DNA from: Actinomyces trachealis
Lineage (GTDB): Bacteria; Actinomycetota; Actinomycetes; Actinomycetales; Actinomycetaceae
Length of the DNA stretch: 64,000 nucleotides
Assembly: GCF_015711475.1 (NCBI RefSeq)
Contig: NZ_CP065027.1
Span: 1,488,001 to 1,552,000, forward strand
Reading direction: 5' to 3'
Shown: positions 9,474-19,460 of the stretch, piece after piece
How the letters are laid out: each line of letters starts with the position of its first letter
Numbering within the stretch: the first letter of the stretch is position 1
Notes under the pieces: generated by a model
Databases searched by the model: none
The model's input: the letters and a program-made list of their open reading frames with translations, nothing else
What the model was told of the DNA's origin: nothing
Program-made: the position numbers and the translations under genes

Positions 9474-11092
9474 CACGGCGTCTCCTCCCCCATATCGGCC
9501 TGCTGGCTCTCCGCCCAGTCCCCGGACTGCCCGGCGTCTGCCGCCACCGGATCAGCCTGCGCCCCGGCGGACTGCTCCCCTCCCTGGGGTAGGCGGGCAT
9601 ACACCTGCCAGCCACCGGTAGACGTCGGCCCCGTCTGCACCTGGCCGCCCAGGGCAGTCACGCGCTCACGCATGGCCGCCAGCCCCGTGCCCTCGCGGCC
9701 CGCCCCGTCCTGGCTAGGGCACGCCTGCGGGGCGGCCTCGTTGGTCACGACTGCCTCCAACTCCTGGGGCCCCACCCGCACGGTGACGCAGGTCTGCGCA
9801 CCGTCGACGTGGCGCAGCACATTGGTCAGGGACTCCTGCACCAGCCGGTAGACGGCCTCCGCCATTGCCGGAGGTACGTCAGCGTCAAGGGACAGGTGGA
9901 GCGTGACGGGCAGTCCGGCACGTCGCGCCCCGGCTACCAACGCAGGCAGCTCCTCCAGCCCCGGCAGCCGCCCAGCGGCCCCAGCCCCCTCAACCGGCCC
10001 CGCTGGGGCCACTGCTGCCCCGCTATCCGGGGCCGCTGCAAAGGGCGGACCACTAGCCTGGAGCGAGCCGCTGGCGTCGTCGTCCCAGATGGTCAGGGCC
10101 TCCCCACCAGGCTCCCCCCGCGCCCCCGGCAGGGCAGCGGCGTAGGCAGAGTCAGGCACCTCCTCGTCGGCCCGCAGCACGTCCACCAGGGCACGCACCT
10201 CGTCGACGGCATTGCGGCTGGTCTCTCCGATCACCGCCAGCGCCTGGTCCACCGCCGCCGGGTCGCTGGGCAGGACCGCCCGTGCCCCCGCCGCCTGCAT
10301 ACCGATCACCGACAGGGAGTGGCCTAGCAGGTCGTGCACGTCGCGGGCGATGCGCTGACGCTCCCGCACCACCGCCAGGCGCCGCTCGGCGTCCTGCTGG
10401 GCGGCCAGCACCGCCGCCCGCTCCAGGGCTTGCTCGACCTTCTCCCGCGAGCGCCGCCGCAGCAGCCCTGTCAGGGCAGCCACGGTGAGGACGGTGCTGG
10501 CCATGCCCACCAGGGTCAGGGCCCGCACCGGCTCCAACGGCTCCTCTCCACCCAGGTAGCCGATCCACAGCACGCTGACCGCGGCCCCCAGGTAGCAGAC
10601 GGCCAGCAGCAGCCCGGACCAGGGGCGCACCAGACGACTGGTGCAGGTCTCAGCAAGCACCAGGCAGGAGAACAGGGCCATCAGGCTGGCCTCACCGAAG
10701 AGCAGCAGGTGCACGCCCAGCGCGCCGGTCAGCATCAGGACCGCCGTCACCGGGGTCACGCGCCGCAGCAGAATCCCGCTGCAGCACAGCAGCACGACAG
10801 CTGCCCAGACCGCCTCCACGCACGCCTCCGGGCACTGGTGGAAGGCGGGCAGCAGAGCCCTCTGGCCGTCCGGGACGTTCCAGACGGCGACGTAGCCGGT
10901 CAGGGCAGCTGCCAGGACGTCGAGCCAGCCGAGCCGGGGCAGGGCCCGCAGCCGCGTCCTGCGGGCCGGGGCCGTGCTGGCACCGCTGACAGCACTGGCA
11001 CCGCCGCCGACGGCGTCGCTGGCACCTGGGCCGGTGAGGGCGGGCTGGGGCGGCTCGTCCTGCCGGGTTGCCGTCTGGGGCTGCTGGCTCAT
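9473..11092 (-). CDS. Two-component sensor histidine kinase (HisKA_3 type)
   Basis: 539 residues from the ATG at 11092; the frame is open further, but that would run into the divergent ABC gene. The N-terminal 50 residues are disordered. About six membrane segments follow between residues 55 and 215, then a coiled coil and the phospho-acceptor His253 in RIARDVHDLLGHS. The HATPase region ends with GREGTGLAAMRERVTALGG. It pairs with the overlapping NarL regulator. An unusual Ala/Gly/Pro-rich insert of about 80 residues sits between dimerisation and ATPase domains. Confidence 0.9.
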   Translation of the reverse strand: MSQQPQTATRQDEPPQPALTGPGASDAVGGGASAVSGASTAPARRTRLRALPRLGWLDVLAAALTGYVAVWNVPDGQRALLPAFHQCPEACVEAVWAAVVLLCCSGILLRRVTPVTAVLMLTGALGVHLLLFGEASLMALFSCLVLAETCTSRLVRPWSGLLLAVCYLGAAVSVLWIGYLGGEEPLEPVRALTLVGMASTVLTVAALTGLLRRRSREKVEQALERAAVLAAQQDAERRLAVVRERQRIARDVHDLLGHSLSVIGMQAAGARAVLPSDPAAVDQALAVIGETSRNAVDEVRALVDVLRADEEVPDSAYAAALPGARGEPGGEALTIWDDDASGSLQASGPPFAAAPDSGAAVAPAGPVEGAGAAGRLPGLEELPALVAGARRAGLPVTLHLSLDADVPPAMAEAVYRLVQESLTNVLRHVDGAQTCVTVRVGPQELEAVVTNEAAPQACPSQDGAGREGTGLAAMRERVTALGGQVQTGPTSTGGWQVYARLPQGGEQSAGAQADPVAADAGQSGDWAESQQADMGEETP

Positions 11093-11220
11093 GTTCTGAA
11101 CGTAGCGGCTGGGGCGCCGTGGCTCGTCATACCCCGGTATGAGGCTGGCGCGCACCGGAAGACACAGGTTCAGGCCGTGGTCTGACGACTTGCCCACCTG
11201 GGGACGGCAACCTGGGTGGC

Positions 11221-12267
11221 ATGAGCACACACATTGGAACAACGCCGCTGCGCGCCTCCAGCACCTCGGCAGGAGACCGCCTGCCCGCCGCCTCCGAGCC
11301 GGGCCATCCTGGCGCCCCGGTGCCCTCCGCCGGGAGGACTGAGCTGGTGGTCTCCACCCAGGGCCTGACCAAGACCTTCGGCAAGGGGACGGCTGCCCGC
11401 ACGGTGGTGGACCGCCTGGACCTGGCCGTGCCGCGCGGCTGCGTGTACGGCTTCCTGGGTCCCAACGGCTCCGGGAAGTCCACCACCATGAAGATGCTGC
11501 TGGGGCTGCTGACTCCCACGGCGGGGACCACCACCTTGTTCGGTGCCCCTATGGAGAGGCGGAACCTGGGGCAGGTCATGGCGCGCACCGGCTCCATGAT
11601 CGAGCAGCCTCCCGGCTACGGGCACCTCACCGGTGCGGAGAACATGCGGGTGGTGCAGCGAATGCTGGGTCTGTCTGAGGCGCAGGTGTCCCGGGCGCTG
11701 GCGCTGGTGCGGCTCACGGAGCACAAGGACCGGCTGGTGCGCGCTTACTCCCTGGGCATGAAGCAGCGGCTCGGCATCGCGATGGCCCTGGCACGGGAGC
11801 CGGAGCTGCTGGTGCTGGACGAGCCGACCAACGGCCTGGACCCGGCTGGTATCGAGGAGGTGCGTAGTCTGCTGGTCTACCTGGCCGGGGAGGGTGTCAC
11901 GGTTATGGTCTCCAGCCACCTGCTGGACGAGATCGACAAGATGGCTTCCGTGCTGGGCATTCTCTCGGCCGGGCGCATGGTGTTCCAGGGCACGCGGGCT
12001 GAGCTTATGCGCCGCAGCGTGCCAGACCTGCTGGTGGTCACCCCCACGCCGGAGGCGGTGACGCCGGGGCTGCTGGCGGGTCTGTGTGCAGGAGGCGTGC
12101 AGGTCACGCCACGGGGCGTGCTGGTGCCAGGATTGTCTGAGGCTGAGGCCGCCGAGTTCAACCGGCGTCTGGTGGCCGCCGGGGTGGAGGTGCATGAGCT
12201 GCGTCGTGAGGCACAGAGCCTGGAGGACGTGTTCATGGACCTCACTGGTGGGGCGGGGGTGCTGTGA
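11221..12267 (+). CDS. ABC transporter ATP-binding protein (bacitracin/lantibiotic-type)
   Basis: 348 residues. After a 40-residue N-terminal extension comes a full nucleotide-binding domain: Walker A GPNGSGKSTTM, signature YSLGMKQRLGIAMAL, Walker B LLVLDEPTNGLDP and the H-loop MVSSHLLDE. The profile matches the BcrA/CcmA-like drug or peptide export group. It is divergent from the two-component system (about 130 bases between them) and is followed with overlap by two permease genes. This is the usual layout of a peptide-antibiotic sensing and efflux module. Confidence 0.9.
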   Translation: MSTHIGTTPLRASSTSAGDRLPAASEPGHPGAPVPSAGRTELVVSTQGLTKTFGKGTAARTVVDRLDLAVPRGCVYGFLGPNGSGKSTTMKMLLGLLTPTAGTTTLFGAPMERRNLGQVMARTGSMIEQPPGYGHLTGAENMRVVQRMLGLSEAQVSRALALVRLTEHKDRLVRAYSLGMKQRLGIAMALAREPELLVLDEPTNGLDPAGIEEVRSLLVYLAGEGVTVMVSSHLLDEIDKMASVLGILSAGRMVFQGTRAELMRRSVPDLLVVTPTPEAVTPGLLAGLCAGGVQVTPRGVLVPGLSEAEAAEFNRRLVAAGVEVHELRREAQSLEDVFMDLTGGAGVL

Positions 12268-13118
12268 TGAGCGCGCAGACCATGCCTAAGGCGGCCCCGG
12301 TAGCGCCGTCACCGCAAGTGATGACCCCGAAAGCGCAGGACCCACGGGCGGCAGCCCCGCTGGCGGCGGTACGCCTGGAGCTGGCCAAGATGCGGCGCCT
12401 GCGCACGCTGCCGGTGGCGGCGCTGCTCGCCGGGGCCACGGTAGCCCTGTCCTCCATGAACCTGTTCGCCGCCTCCGCCCGCCCCGGCTTCTCCGACCCT
12501 GCAGAGCACCTGTGGCAGGGCCTGCTGCTGGGCTACGGCATGATGGCGGCCATCACCGGGCCGGTGCTGGTGGCGGTGCTGGCCAGCCGCCAGACCGACA
12601 TCGAGCACTCCGGTGCAGGCTGGACCCTGTTCGCGACCGCCGGGCACACCCCCGGGGCGCTGTGCCGGGCCAAGCTGGCCGCCCTGGCCCTGGTGGTGGT
12701 GCCCACGGTGGTGGCCCAGAGCGTGGGCCTGGTGGTGGTGGCCCGGCTGACGGGGGTGAGCGTGCCCTGGCAGGCAGGTCCCTGGGTGTCCTACACGGCG
12801 GGCCTGATCCTGGTGGACCTGGTGTTCTGCGCCTTCCACGTGTGGCTGGCGGCGGTGCAGGAGAACCAGCTGGTGGGTGTGGGCGTGGGGCTGCTGGGGG
12901 CCTTCGTCGCCGTCTACATGCTGCTGGCGCCCCAGTCCGTGGCCCGCCTGGTGCCCTGGGGCTACTACTCGATGGTGTGCTGCGCCCGCGTAACGGGCAC
13001 GGGCCGGGCGGGGATCGAGTACGTGACCCCGCCGTGGGGCTGGGTGCTGGGCTTCCTGCTGCTTGCTGCTGCGCTGTTCACTGTCGCCACCCGGCGGCTG
13101 GACCGGATCGAGAGGTGA
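12267..13118 (+). CDS. ABC-2 type permease, first subunit
   Basis: About 283 residues from the ATG of a TGATG overlap with the ATPase gene. An N-terminal soluble stretch of ~35 residues precedes RLELAKMRRLRTLP, typical of ABC-2 permeases of the BcrB/LanE-G type. Six hydrophobic segments follow, at about 50-70, 90-115, 135-160, 170-190, 195-215 and 250-272. It is expected to form the membrane channel with the next gene product. The substrate is unknown; export of a cationic peptide is an inference from context. Confidence 0.8.
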   Translation: MSAQTMPKAAPVAPSPQVMTPKAQDPRAAAPLAAVRLELAKMRRLRTLPVAALLAGATVALSSMNLFAASARPGFSDPAEHLWQGLLLGYGMMAAITGPVLVAVLASRQTDIEHSGAGWTLFATAGHTPGALCRAKLAALALVVVPTVVAQSVGLVVVARLTGVSVPWQAGPWVSYTAGLILVDLVFCAFHVWLAAVQENQLVGVGVGLLGAFVAVYMLLAPQSVARLVPWGYYSMVCCARVTGTGRAGIEYVTPPWGWVLGFLLLAAALFTVATRRLDRIER

Positions 13119-13123
13119 GGACC

Positions 13124-13870
13124 ATGAGCCTGTTGTCTGCTGAGATGTTGAAGCTGCGCCGTTCCTCGGTGTGGCTGGTGGTGGTGCTGCTGCCGGTGCT
13201 GGCGGTGGTGTCCGGCACGGTGAACTACCTGGCCAACCAGGAGACCTTGAGCGCTAGCTGGCAGTCCTACACCTCTCAGGTGCTGGTCTTCTACAGCCTG
13301 TTCTTCTGTGCCATGGCTGTGTCCCTGCTGGCGGCAACCGTCTGGCGGCCGGAGCACCGGGGTACGAGCTGGAACGCGATGCGCGCCACGGGGCACGCGC
13401 CCTGGCGGGTGGCTGTGGCCAAGACCTTGGTGGCCAGCCTGCCGCTGGCGGCCATGCAGCTGGTGGTGCTGGCGCTGGCCTGGGTGGTGGGGGCCGTGCT
13501 GGGGCTGGGTCCGGTGGTGCCTGCGGCCTTCGTGGCGGAGTGCCTGCTGGTGGTCCTGGCTGCCCAGCCGTTGCTGGCCTTCCAGTCCCTGCTGAGCATG
13601 CGTATGCGCTCCTTTGCCGCGCCGGTGGCAGTGTGCTTCCTGGGCGTGGTGGTGGGCACGGGCCTGGTAACCAGCGGCAGCCCGCTGGCTAAACTATGGC
13701 CCACCTCCTTGGTGACGGTCTGCCTGACCCTGGACTCTTCGGCGGTCAGCACCTCCGGGAATCTGGACGCGGCCGGGGTCCTGCCGGTGCTGCTGGGGGC
13801 GCTGGGCTGTGGGGCCGTCTGCTGGGGGCTGCTGGGGGTGGTGGCGCAGCGCACCGGCGGGGTGCGGTAG
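13124..13870 (+). CDS. ABC-2 type permease, second subunit
   Basis: 248 residues from the ATG at 13124 (a GAGG site lies five to ten bases upstream). The start motif LLSAEMLKLRRSSVWLVVVLLP is the common entry of lantibiotic-immunity permeases, and six hydrophobic segments follow. It lies five bases after the first permease and closes the operon. A longer frame upstream overlaps the first permease and is not supported. Confidence 0.8.
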   Translation: MSLLSAEMLKLRRSSVWLVVVLLPVLAVVSGTVNYLANQETLSASWQSYTSQVLVFYSLFFCAMAVSLLAATVWRPEHRGTSWNAMRATGHAPWRVAVAKTLVASLPLAAMQLVVLALAWVVGAVLGLGPVVPAAFVAECLLVVLAAQPLLAFQSLLSMRMRSFAAPVAVCFLGVVVGTGLVTSGSPLAKLWPTSLVTVCLTLDSSAVSTSGNLDAAGVLPVLLGALGCGAVCWGLLGVVAQRTGGVR

Positions 13871-14093
13871 GGCCACCCCGGAACGGCTGGGTGGGCGCGG
13901 ACTCCTGGCTGGTGGCGGCGGAGCGGTCCGCCGTGACCGGTGGCGGGCCCGCGCCCGTGACGCTTGGCTGGTAGCGGTTCCCTGGGTTCTGGGGCGGCGG
14001 GGACGACGGCGGCCGTGGCACCTGGGTGGAGATGCTTGGGTTAAGGGCTGCCTGGTGGCGGCCGCGACGGGCTGGTCCGGTTAGGCTCTGGGT

Positions 14094-14756
14094 ATGTCTC
14101 TGCTTGACCGGATCCTGTCCCTCCTGGGGCGCAGCGCCAAGGACGCTGCCGCCGACCTGCTGCGTGACAAGCTGCGCGAACTCACCGGACCGGAGGCTGG
14201 TTCCAGGCCCACCAGCCCCAGCTCCCGCAAGGACCTTGCCTCCTCCTCAGCGTCCTCCTCCCGGGGCCGCCCCAAGCGCGGCGGCACGGGCAGCAGTCCC
14301 CGTCCCAAGGCCCGCACCAGCCCGCAGGAGGGGGCTCACGCGGGGGTGGCGGTCTACGACGTCGCCGCCCACGGCCTGCCCAGCTTCCAGTACCGTCCCT
14401 CTAATGACGGCGAGGCGGACCCGGGTGAGGTCGTGTGGACCTGGGTGCCGTTTGAGGAGGACCCCAGCCAGGGCAAGGACCGGCCGGTGTTGGTGCTCTC
14501 CCGGCACCAGGGCAGCCTGGTGGTGGCCCAGCTGACCAGCAAGGACCATGACCGTGACGCCGCCCAGGAGGCCTCCTGGGGCCGGTACTGGTTCGATGTC
14601 GGCTCTGGCCCCTGGGACCCGCGGGGGCGCCGCTCCGAGATGCGCCTGGACCGGCTGCTGCTGGTGGAGCCGGGGGCTGTGCGCCGAGAGGGGGCCGCCA
14701 TGCCGCGCACTACCTTCGAAGCCGCGACCCAGGCGCTGAGTCAGCACTGGGCCTGA
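14094..14756 (+). CDS. PemK/MazF-like protein with N-terminal extension
   Basis: 220 residues. The first ~80 are a helical segment followed by a Ser/Arg/Pro/Lys-rich linker. From about residue 105 the PemK/MazF fold is suggested by GEVVWTWVPFEEDPSQGKDRPVLVLSR, the conserved entry of these RNase toxins. No antitoxin gene is visible: nothing coding lies in 13871-14093, and rpsT follows. Orphan PemK-like proteins with such extensions occur in Actinomycetaceae genomes and may not be toxins. Function is inferred from fold only. Confidence 0.65.
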   Translation: MSLLDRILSLLGRSAKDAAADLLRDKLRELTGPEAGSRPTSPSSRKDLASSSASSSRGRPKRGGTGSSPRPKARTSPQEGAHAGVAVYDVAAHGLPSFQYRPSNDGEADPGEVVWTWVPFEEDPSQGKDRPVLVLSRHQGSLVVAQLTSKDHDRDAAQEASWGRYWFDVGSGPWDPRGRRSEMRLDRLLLVEPGAVRREGAAMPRTTFEAATQALSQHWA

Positions 14757-14996
14757 GCCCGGCGGTCCCGACCTGGGCCCCGCCCACCAGGACCGCGACC
14801 AACCTCACGCCGTCGTCCCGCCGTAGGCGCACGGGCTCAGCACCCGCAATGCTAAAGTCACCCATTGGACCTCTGGCCTGGTCGGCTGCGGGGTCCAGCG
14901 ACCGGGCTCGCCAGGTGCTTCCATCACCTCTTGGCCCGTGGCGCGAACCCTCTCTCCGGCCACCGACCACACCCGAACAAGAAAGCTTCACCAACC

Positions 14997-15257
14997 GTGG
15001 CGAACATCAAGTCCCAGATCAAGCGCATCAAGACCAATGAGAAGGCCCGCCTGCGCAACCAGTCCGTCAAGTCCGAGCTCAAGACCTACGTACGCCGCGT
15101 GCGCGAGGCCATTGCTGCGGGCGACAAGGAACTCGCCACCGAGCACCTGCGCAAGGCCTGCCGCAAGCTCGACAAGGCCGTATCCAAGGGCATCATCCAC
15201 AAGAACCAGGCCTCCAACCGCAAGTCCAAGCTCGCTAAGCAGGTCGAGGCCCTCTGA
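14997..15257 (+). CDS. rpsT: 30S ribosomal protein S20
   Basis: 86 residues from the GTG at 14997. The sequence [20 protein letters not shown] and the C-terminal [19 protein letters not shown] are diagnostic of bS20, a primary 16S rRNA binding protein of helical structure. It is rich in Lys/Arg. It is followed by a hairpin terminator. The 240 bases upstream hold no gene and presumably contain its promoter and leader. Confidence 0.95.
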   Translation: MANIKSQIKRIKTNEKARLRNQSVKSELKTYVRRVREAIAAGDKELATEHLRKACRKLDKAVSKGIIHKNQASNRKSKLAKQVEAL

Positions 15258-15276
15258 GAAAGCCTCCCATGACACC

Positions 15277-15312
15277 GACGGCGCCGCTCCCCTCCCGGGA
15301 CGCGGCGCCGTC
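15277..15312 (+). terminator. rpsT terminator-like hairpin
   Basis: Perfect 10-bp inverted repeat GACGGCGCCG/CGGCGCCGTC, arms 15277-15286 and 15303-15312, with a 16-base loop. GCCTTGTTTA follows. It sits 20 bases after the rpsT stop codon. Confidence 0.75.
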
Positions 15313-15413
15313 GCCTTGTTTAGGAGGGGCGCCTACCGTCATCTCAGCAACACCTTAAAGCTCCGCTAGCACCCCGCCCTGTCTTGAACCCAAACCTCAC
15401 AGCCAGGAGACCC

Positions 15414-16904
15414 ATGCACCGCATCGGATTCGACTCCCAGAAGTACCTGACCCTCCAGTCGCAGCACATTGCTGAGCGCCGTGCACAGTTTGGTGGCACG
15501 CTCTACCTGGAGTTCGGGGGCAAACTGGTTGACGACATGCACGCCGCCCGAGTACTGCCCGGCTTCGCACCCGACAACAAGATCAGCACCCTGGCTAAGC
15601 TAGCTGATGACGTCGAGATCCTGGTGGCCGTCAACGCCAAGGACTTCGCGCGTAACAAAGTGCGGGCGGACCTGGGCATCACCTATGAGGATGAGGTGCT
15701 CCGTCACATTGACGCCTTCGGTGAGTATGGACTGCAACTGGGCGCGGTCGTTATCACGCAGTGGAGTGACGACATCCCGCAGGCCAAGGAGTTCAAACGC
15801 AAGCTGGAAGCACTGGGCATACGCGTGTACCGGCACTTCCCCATCTCCGGCTACCCCAACGACGTCGCCCGGATCGTCTCGCCAGAGGGTTACGGCAAAA
15901 ATGCGTATGTGGAGACCAGTCGCCCGCTAGTCGTGGTCACCGCCCCAGGGCCGGGCTCCGGCAAGATGGCCACCTGCCTGTCACAGATGTACCACGACCA
16001 CCAGCGCGGCACCACCTCCGGTTATGCCAAGTGGGAGACCTTCCCGATCTGGAACCTGCCTTTGGATCACCCGGTGAACATCGCCTACGAGGCAGCCACC
16101 GCAGACCTGGACGACGTCAACATGATTGACCCCTTCCACTTGGCCGCCCACGGTATCCAAACGGTCAACTACAACCGCGACGTGGAAATCTTCCCCGTCC
16201 TAAAGCGGCTCTTTGAACAGATCCTAGGCGAATGCCCCTACCAGTCCCCCACCGATATGGGCGTGAACATGGCTGGCTACTCCATCTGTGATGACGCGAC
16301 CTGCCAGGATGCCTCCAAGCAGGAGGTGATCCGCCGTTACTACAAGGCGCTGGTCACTGAGAAGAAGGAGATGGCTGAGCCCCTACAATCCGAACGGATC
16401 GCCCTGCTTATGACCAAGCTGGGTATCTGCCCGGAAGACCGGTCTGTAGTTACCCCCACCTTGCAGCTGGCTGCGGCCACCAAGGCACCTGCGGCCTCCA
16501 TCGAGCTGCCGGACGGCACGATCGTGCAGGGCAAGACTTCTGCGCTGCTGGGGGCCTGCTCAGCGATGCTGCTGAACGCTTTGAAGTACCTGGCGGGGAT
16601 AGACCCGAAGGTGGACCTGCTGGCCAAGTCTTCGATTGAGCCGATCCAGACCCTTAAGACCACGTACCTAGGCTCACGCAACCCGCGCCTGCACACTGAC
16701 GAGGTACTGATCGCCTTGGCGGTATCCGCAGCCACCGATGAGAACGCGGCACGCACCCTGGCCCAGATCGCCGCTCTGCGGGGCTGCGACGTGCACACAT
16801 CCACGATCCTGGGCAGTGTGGATGAGGGGATCTTCCGCTCGCTGGGCGTCCAGGTCACTAACGAGCCGGTCTACGCCACCAAGTCCCTGTACCGGAAACA
16901 CTGA
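15414..16904 (+). CDS. DUF1846 family protein
   Basis: 496 residues from the ATG at 15414, preceded by AGGAGA. It opens with [16 protein letters not shown], then [22 protein letters not shown]. The Gly-rich loop [21 protein letters not shown] resembles a phosphate-binding loop. This matches full-length DUF1846 (about 490-500 residues), a cytoplasmic family whose biochemical role is not established; a nucleotide-dependent function is only an inference from the loop. It is monocistronic, converging on the potassium transporter gene. Confidence 0.9.
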   Translation: MHRIGFDSQKYLTLQSQHIAERRAQFGGTLYLEFGGKLVDDMHAARVLPGFAPDNKISTLAKLADDVEILVAVNAKDFARNKVRADLGITYEDEVLRHIDAFGEYGLQLGAVVITQWSDDIPQAKEFKRKLEALGIRVYRHFPISGYPNDVARIVSPEGYGKNAYVETSRPLVVVTAPGPGSGKMATCLSQMYHDHQRGTTSGYAKWETFPIWNLPLDHPVNIAYEAATADLDDVNMIDPFHLAAHGIQTVNYNRDVEIFPVLKRLFEQILGECPYQSPTDMGVNMAGYSICDDATCQDASKQEVIRRYYKALVTEKKEMAEPLQSERIALLMTKLGICPEDRSVVTPTLQLAAATKAPAASIELPDGTIVQGKTSALLGACSAMLLNALKYLAGIDPKVDLLAKSSIEPIQTLKTTYLGSRNPRLHTDEVLIALAVSAATDENAARTLAQIAALRGCDVHTSTILGSVDEGIFRSLGVQVTNEPVYATKSLYRKH

Positions 16905-16971
16905 ACGAGAGTTGTGGTGACGGCGCGAGTTGAGGGCGAGTCAGCCCAAGCCGACTGCGTGAGACCAACAG

Positions 16972-18357
16972 CTAGCCGACCAGCGGGTCCTCGGGCGGGT
17001 ACTCGAAGCGCCGCAGCCTGGCACGCATAGCCAGGGCTGCCGCAGCGGAGACTGGCCCCACCCTGCCGAGGTACATCAGGACCATCAGCACCCCCCAGGA
17101 CAGGTGGCTGACGCGGGCGGTCAGCCCCGTGGACAAGCCGACCGTGCCGAAAGCTGAGATAGCCTCAAACACCAGGTGGTCCAAGGCGAAAGGCTCATGC
17201 GCCGCCATTACCAGCACTGCGGTAAAGACCACCGTGGTTCCGAGCACGGCAACAGCCAAGGCGCTGCGCACACACTCGTTGGACAGGCGTCTACCTCCCA
17301 CGATCGTGACTTCTTCACCCCTGATCTCAGCGAATACGGTCAGTAACAGAACAGCGACTGTGGTCACTTTGAGGCCGCCAGCTGTACCTGCGGTACCCCC
17401 ACCAATCATCATCAGCACATCCGTGACCAGGAGCGTGGGGGCAGTAACCTCCCCATAATCAATGGAGTTGAACCCGGCGGTGCGTGGAAAAACAGTGCCT
17501 CCGAACGCCCCCAACAGTTTGCCTGACAAAGGCTGATCCCCAAGGGTGTATGGGTTGCTCCACTCAAACAGGCAGACCGCCAGGAAACCTGCGAGCAGCA
17601 GGGCTGCATAGGCCCATAGTGTCATGCGCAAGTGCACGGATAGCAGACGCCTCCGGACGTGCCCCCGCCATCGGTCGGTCAGCTCAATCCACACGGGGAA
17701 ACCGATTCCGCCCACCACGATCGCCATGCCGATCGGCACCATGATCCACGGGTCCTGGTTGAAGCCGACCAGGTTGTCCGGGTAGAGCGCGAAACCGGCG
17801 TTGTTGAAGGCGGAGATCGAATGAAACACGCCATGGTAGGTGGCGGTCTCCGACGGCATTCCCCGCCGCATGAAACGGAGTGTCAAAGCCAGTGCCAGAA
17901 TGCCTTCGCAGGCTAGGGAGAAGAAGAGGATTCTGGCAGGCAGACGGCGAAAGTCCTTCAAGCCGGAGCGGGTCTCCTCCTTGGCGATTCTGGCAACTGT
18001 GGGACTGACCCGGCGGGTGACCGTGAATACGACCATGGATGTCAGAGTCATGATCCCGAAGCCACCCACCTGGATAAGCAGCAGGATCACGGCCTGCCCT
18101 AGGTGGCTCCAGTGGGAGGCGGTGTCCACCACGGCCAGCCCGGTAATGCACAGGGCGGACATGGAAGTGAAGGCTGCCTGCCACCAGGTGGTGTCCTGGT
18201 TGGTGGCGCACCAGGGGAGGCGTAACAGCACAGTCCCCAGGATCCAGCCGATCAGATAGGCGGTCGGCACTACCCGGGCTGGGTGCAGCATGAGAGTGTG
18301 TCCTGCTGCTGCGACAGCCTCACCTACCACCTTGATACGAGAGAGCCCTACTGTCAC
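16972..18357 (-). CDS. TrkH/KtrB family potassium transporter
   Basis: 461 residues with four repeats of membrane-pore-membrane. Selectivity-filter-like turns are seen as SALCITGLAVVDT, ISAFNNAGFALYPD, GGGTAGTAGGLKVT and ISAFGTVGLSTGLT. The length and N terminus fit KtrB, the sodium-linked potassium uptake channel subunit. The usual partner KtrA/TrkA (cytoplasmic RCK protein) is not adjacent; the neighbours are holA and a DUF1846 gene. It acts in the cytoplasmic membrane. Confidence 0.88.
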   Translation of the reverse strand: MTVGLSRIKVVGEAVAAAGHTLMLHPARVVPTAYLIGWILGTVLLRLPWCATNQDTTWWQAAFTSMSALCITGLAVVDTASHWSHLGQAVILLLIQVGGFGIMTLTSMVVFTVTRRVSPTVARIAKEETRSGLKDFRRLPARILFFSLACEGILALALTLRFMRRGMPSETATYHGVFHSISAFNNAGFALYPDNLVGFNQDPWIMVPIGMAIVVGGIGFPVWIELTDRWRGHVRRRLLSVHLRMTLWAYAALLLAGFLAVCLFEWSNPYTLGDQPLSGKLLGAFGGTVFPRTAGFNSIDYGEVTAPTLLVTDVLMMIGGGTAGTAGGLKVTTVAVLLLTVFAEIRGEEVTIVGGRRLSNECVRSALAVAVLGTTVVFTAVLVMAAHEPFALDHLVFEAISAFGTVGLSTGLTARVSHLSWGVLMVLMYLGRVGPVSAAAALAMRARLRRFEYPPEDPLVG

Positions 18358-18390
18358 GGGGGCAACGCTACCGCCTAGGAGGTGGCTGGC

Positions 18391-19419
18391 TCAGCGGCGG
18401 CGTGAGCTGACGGAGCGCCGACGGGCGGAGCAGATGTCCAGCACGGCCCGCTCGACGGCGTAAACCGGGTCCCGGCTGCCACCTTTCACGGCGACATCCG
18501 CCCTGGCTACCGCAGTTATCGCGGCGGCCAGGGCGTCGTCGTTCCAGCCGGATAGCTCTTTGCGGGCCCGCTCCACTTGCCATGGGGCCATACCCAGGTT
18601 GCGCCCATGGGAACTGGCTCGCCCAGAGACGGCGGCCACACGCGCGAGCTGGCGGATCTTCATGGCCAGTGCGGAGACCACCAGCACGGGGTCGGTTCCA
18701 GTGGCGACGGCGTGCCGCAGGGAGGTGATGGCCAAGGAGACGTTTCCGGCTGCTGCGGCATCGGCCACGGAAAAACCGGTGGCCTCGATGCGCCCGGCGT
18801 AGTAGGTACGCACCTGGGCTGCGGTGATCTGGCCGTCGGTGTCTGCCAGAAGCTGGTCGGTAGCGGCACATAGCTCACGCAGGTCACTACCCAAAGCGTC
18901 CACCAGGGCACCGACAGCGGCGGGCTCGATGCTGCGCCCAGCGCGGCGCACATCTGAAGTGACCAGGCCAGCCTTGTCCTTGGGGGATTTAATGGGCTCG
19001 CAGGTCACTACCGGATAGGGGGACGCAGCGATGGCGTCTAGGAGCTTCTTGCCGCGTTGTCCACCGTTGTGGCGCAGGATGACGTGCACCTCGGGGTCGG
19101 CGCGGGGCAGGTAGTTCAGCAGGTCCGTCAGGAGGGCGTCATTCATCTGCTCCAGATCGGGGACGTGCACCAGGCGAGGCTCACCGAACAGTGACGGTGA
19201 GACCAGGGTGTCGAGCTGGTGGGGCTCGTAGGCGGCGGCGTCGACGCGGGCAACCTCGGTGGCGGGCTCGACTTTACGGGCTTGGGCGAGCAGGCGGGTG
19301 ACGGCGCGGTCAGCGAGCAGCCCTTCACCACCACGGATCAGGACAATGGGGGCCAGTTCTACCTGGTCCCAGCTGGGTCCTGCCGGGGCTAAGCGGGTGG
19401 GTCGGGTGCGTGCGGCCAT
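18391..19419 (-). CDS. holA: DNA polymerase III delta subunit
   Basis: 342 residues matching the actinobacterial HolA pattern: IVLIRGGEGLLADRAVTRLL, SLFGEPRLVHVPDLEQMND, KLLDAIAASPYPVVTCEPIKS and the C-terminal LARVAAVSGRASSHGRNLGMAPWQVERARKE split around residue 270. The protein opens the beta clamp within the clamp loader. It lies just downstream of comEC on the same strand, the classical order comEA-comEC-holA. Confidence 0.88.
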   Translation of the reverse strand: MAARTRPTRLAPAGPSWDQVELAPIVLIRGGEGLLADRAVTRLLAQARKVEPATEVARVDAAAYEPHQLDTLVSPSLFGEPRLVHVPDLEQMNDALLTDLLNYLPRADPEVHVILRHNGGQRGKKLLDAIAASPYPVVTCEPIKSPKDKAGLVTSDVRRAGRSIEPAAVGALVDALGSDLRELCAATDQLLADTDGQITAAQVRTYYAGRIEATGFSVADAAAAGNVSLAITSLRHAVATGTDPVLVVSALAMKIRQLARVAAVSGRASSHGRNLGMAPWQVERARKELSGWNDDALAAAITAVARADVAVKGGSRDPVYAVERAVLDICSARRRSVSSRRR

Positions 19420-19460
19420 GTCCTAAGCCTGCCACGAGGCACTGACAGTGACTGCACTAC

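Noticed and set aside
12512..13123. Extended second permease starting inside the first permease
   Set aside because: The upstream part is out-of-frame Gly/Ala/Arg-rich translation of the first permease; the ATG at 13124 gives a normal start.
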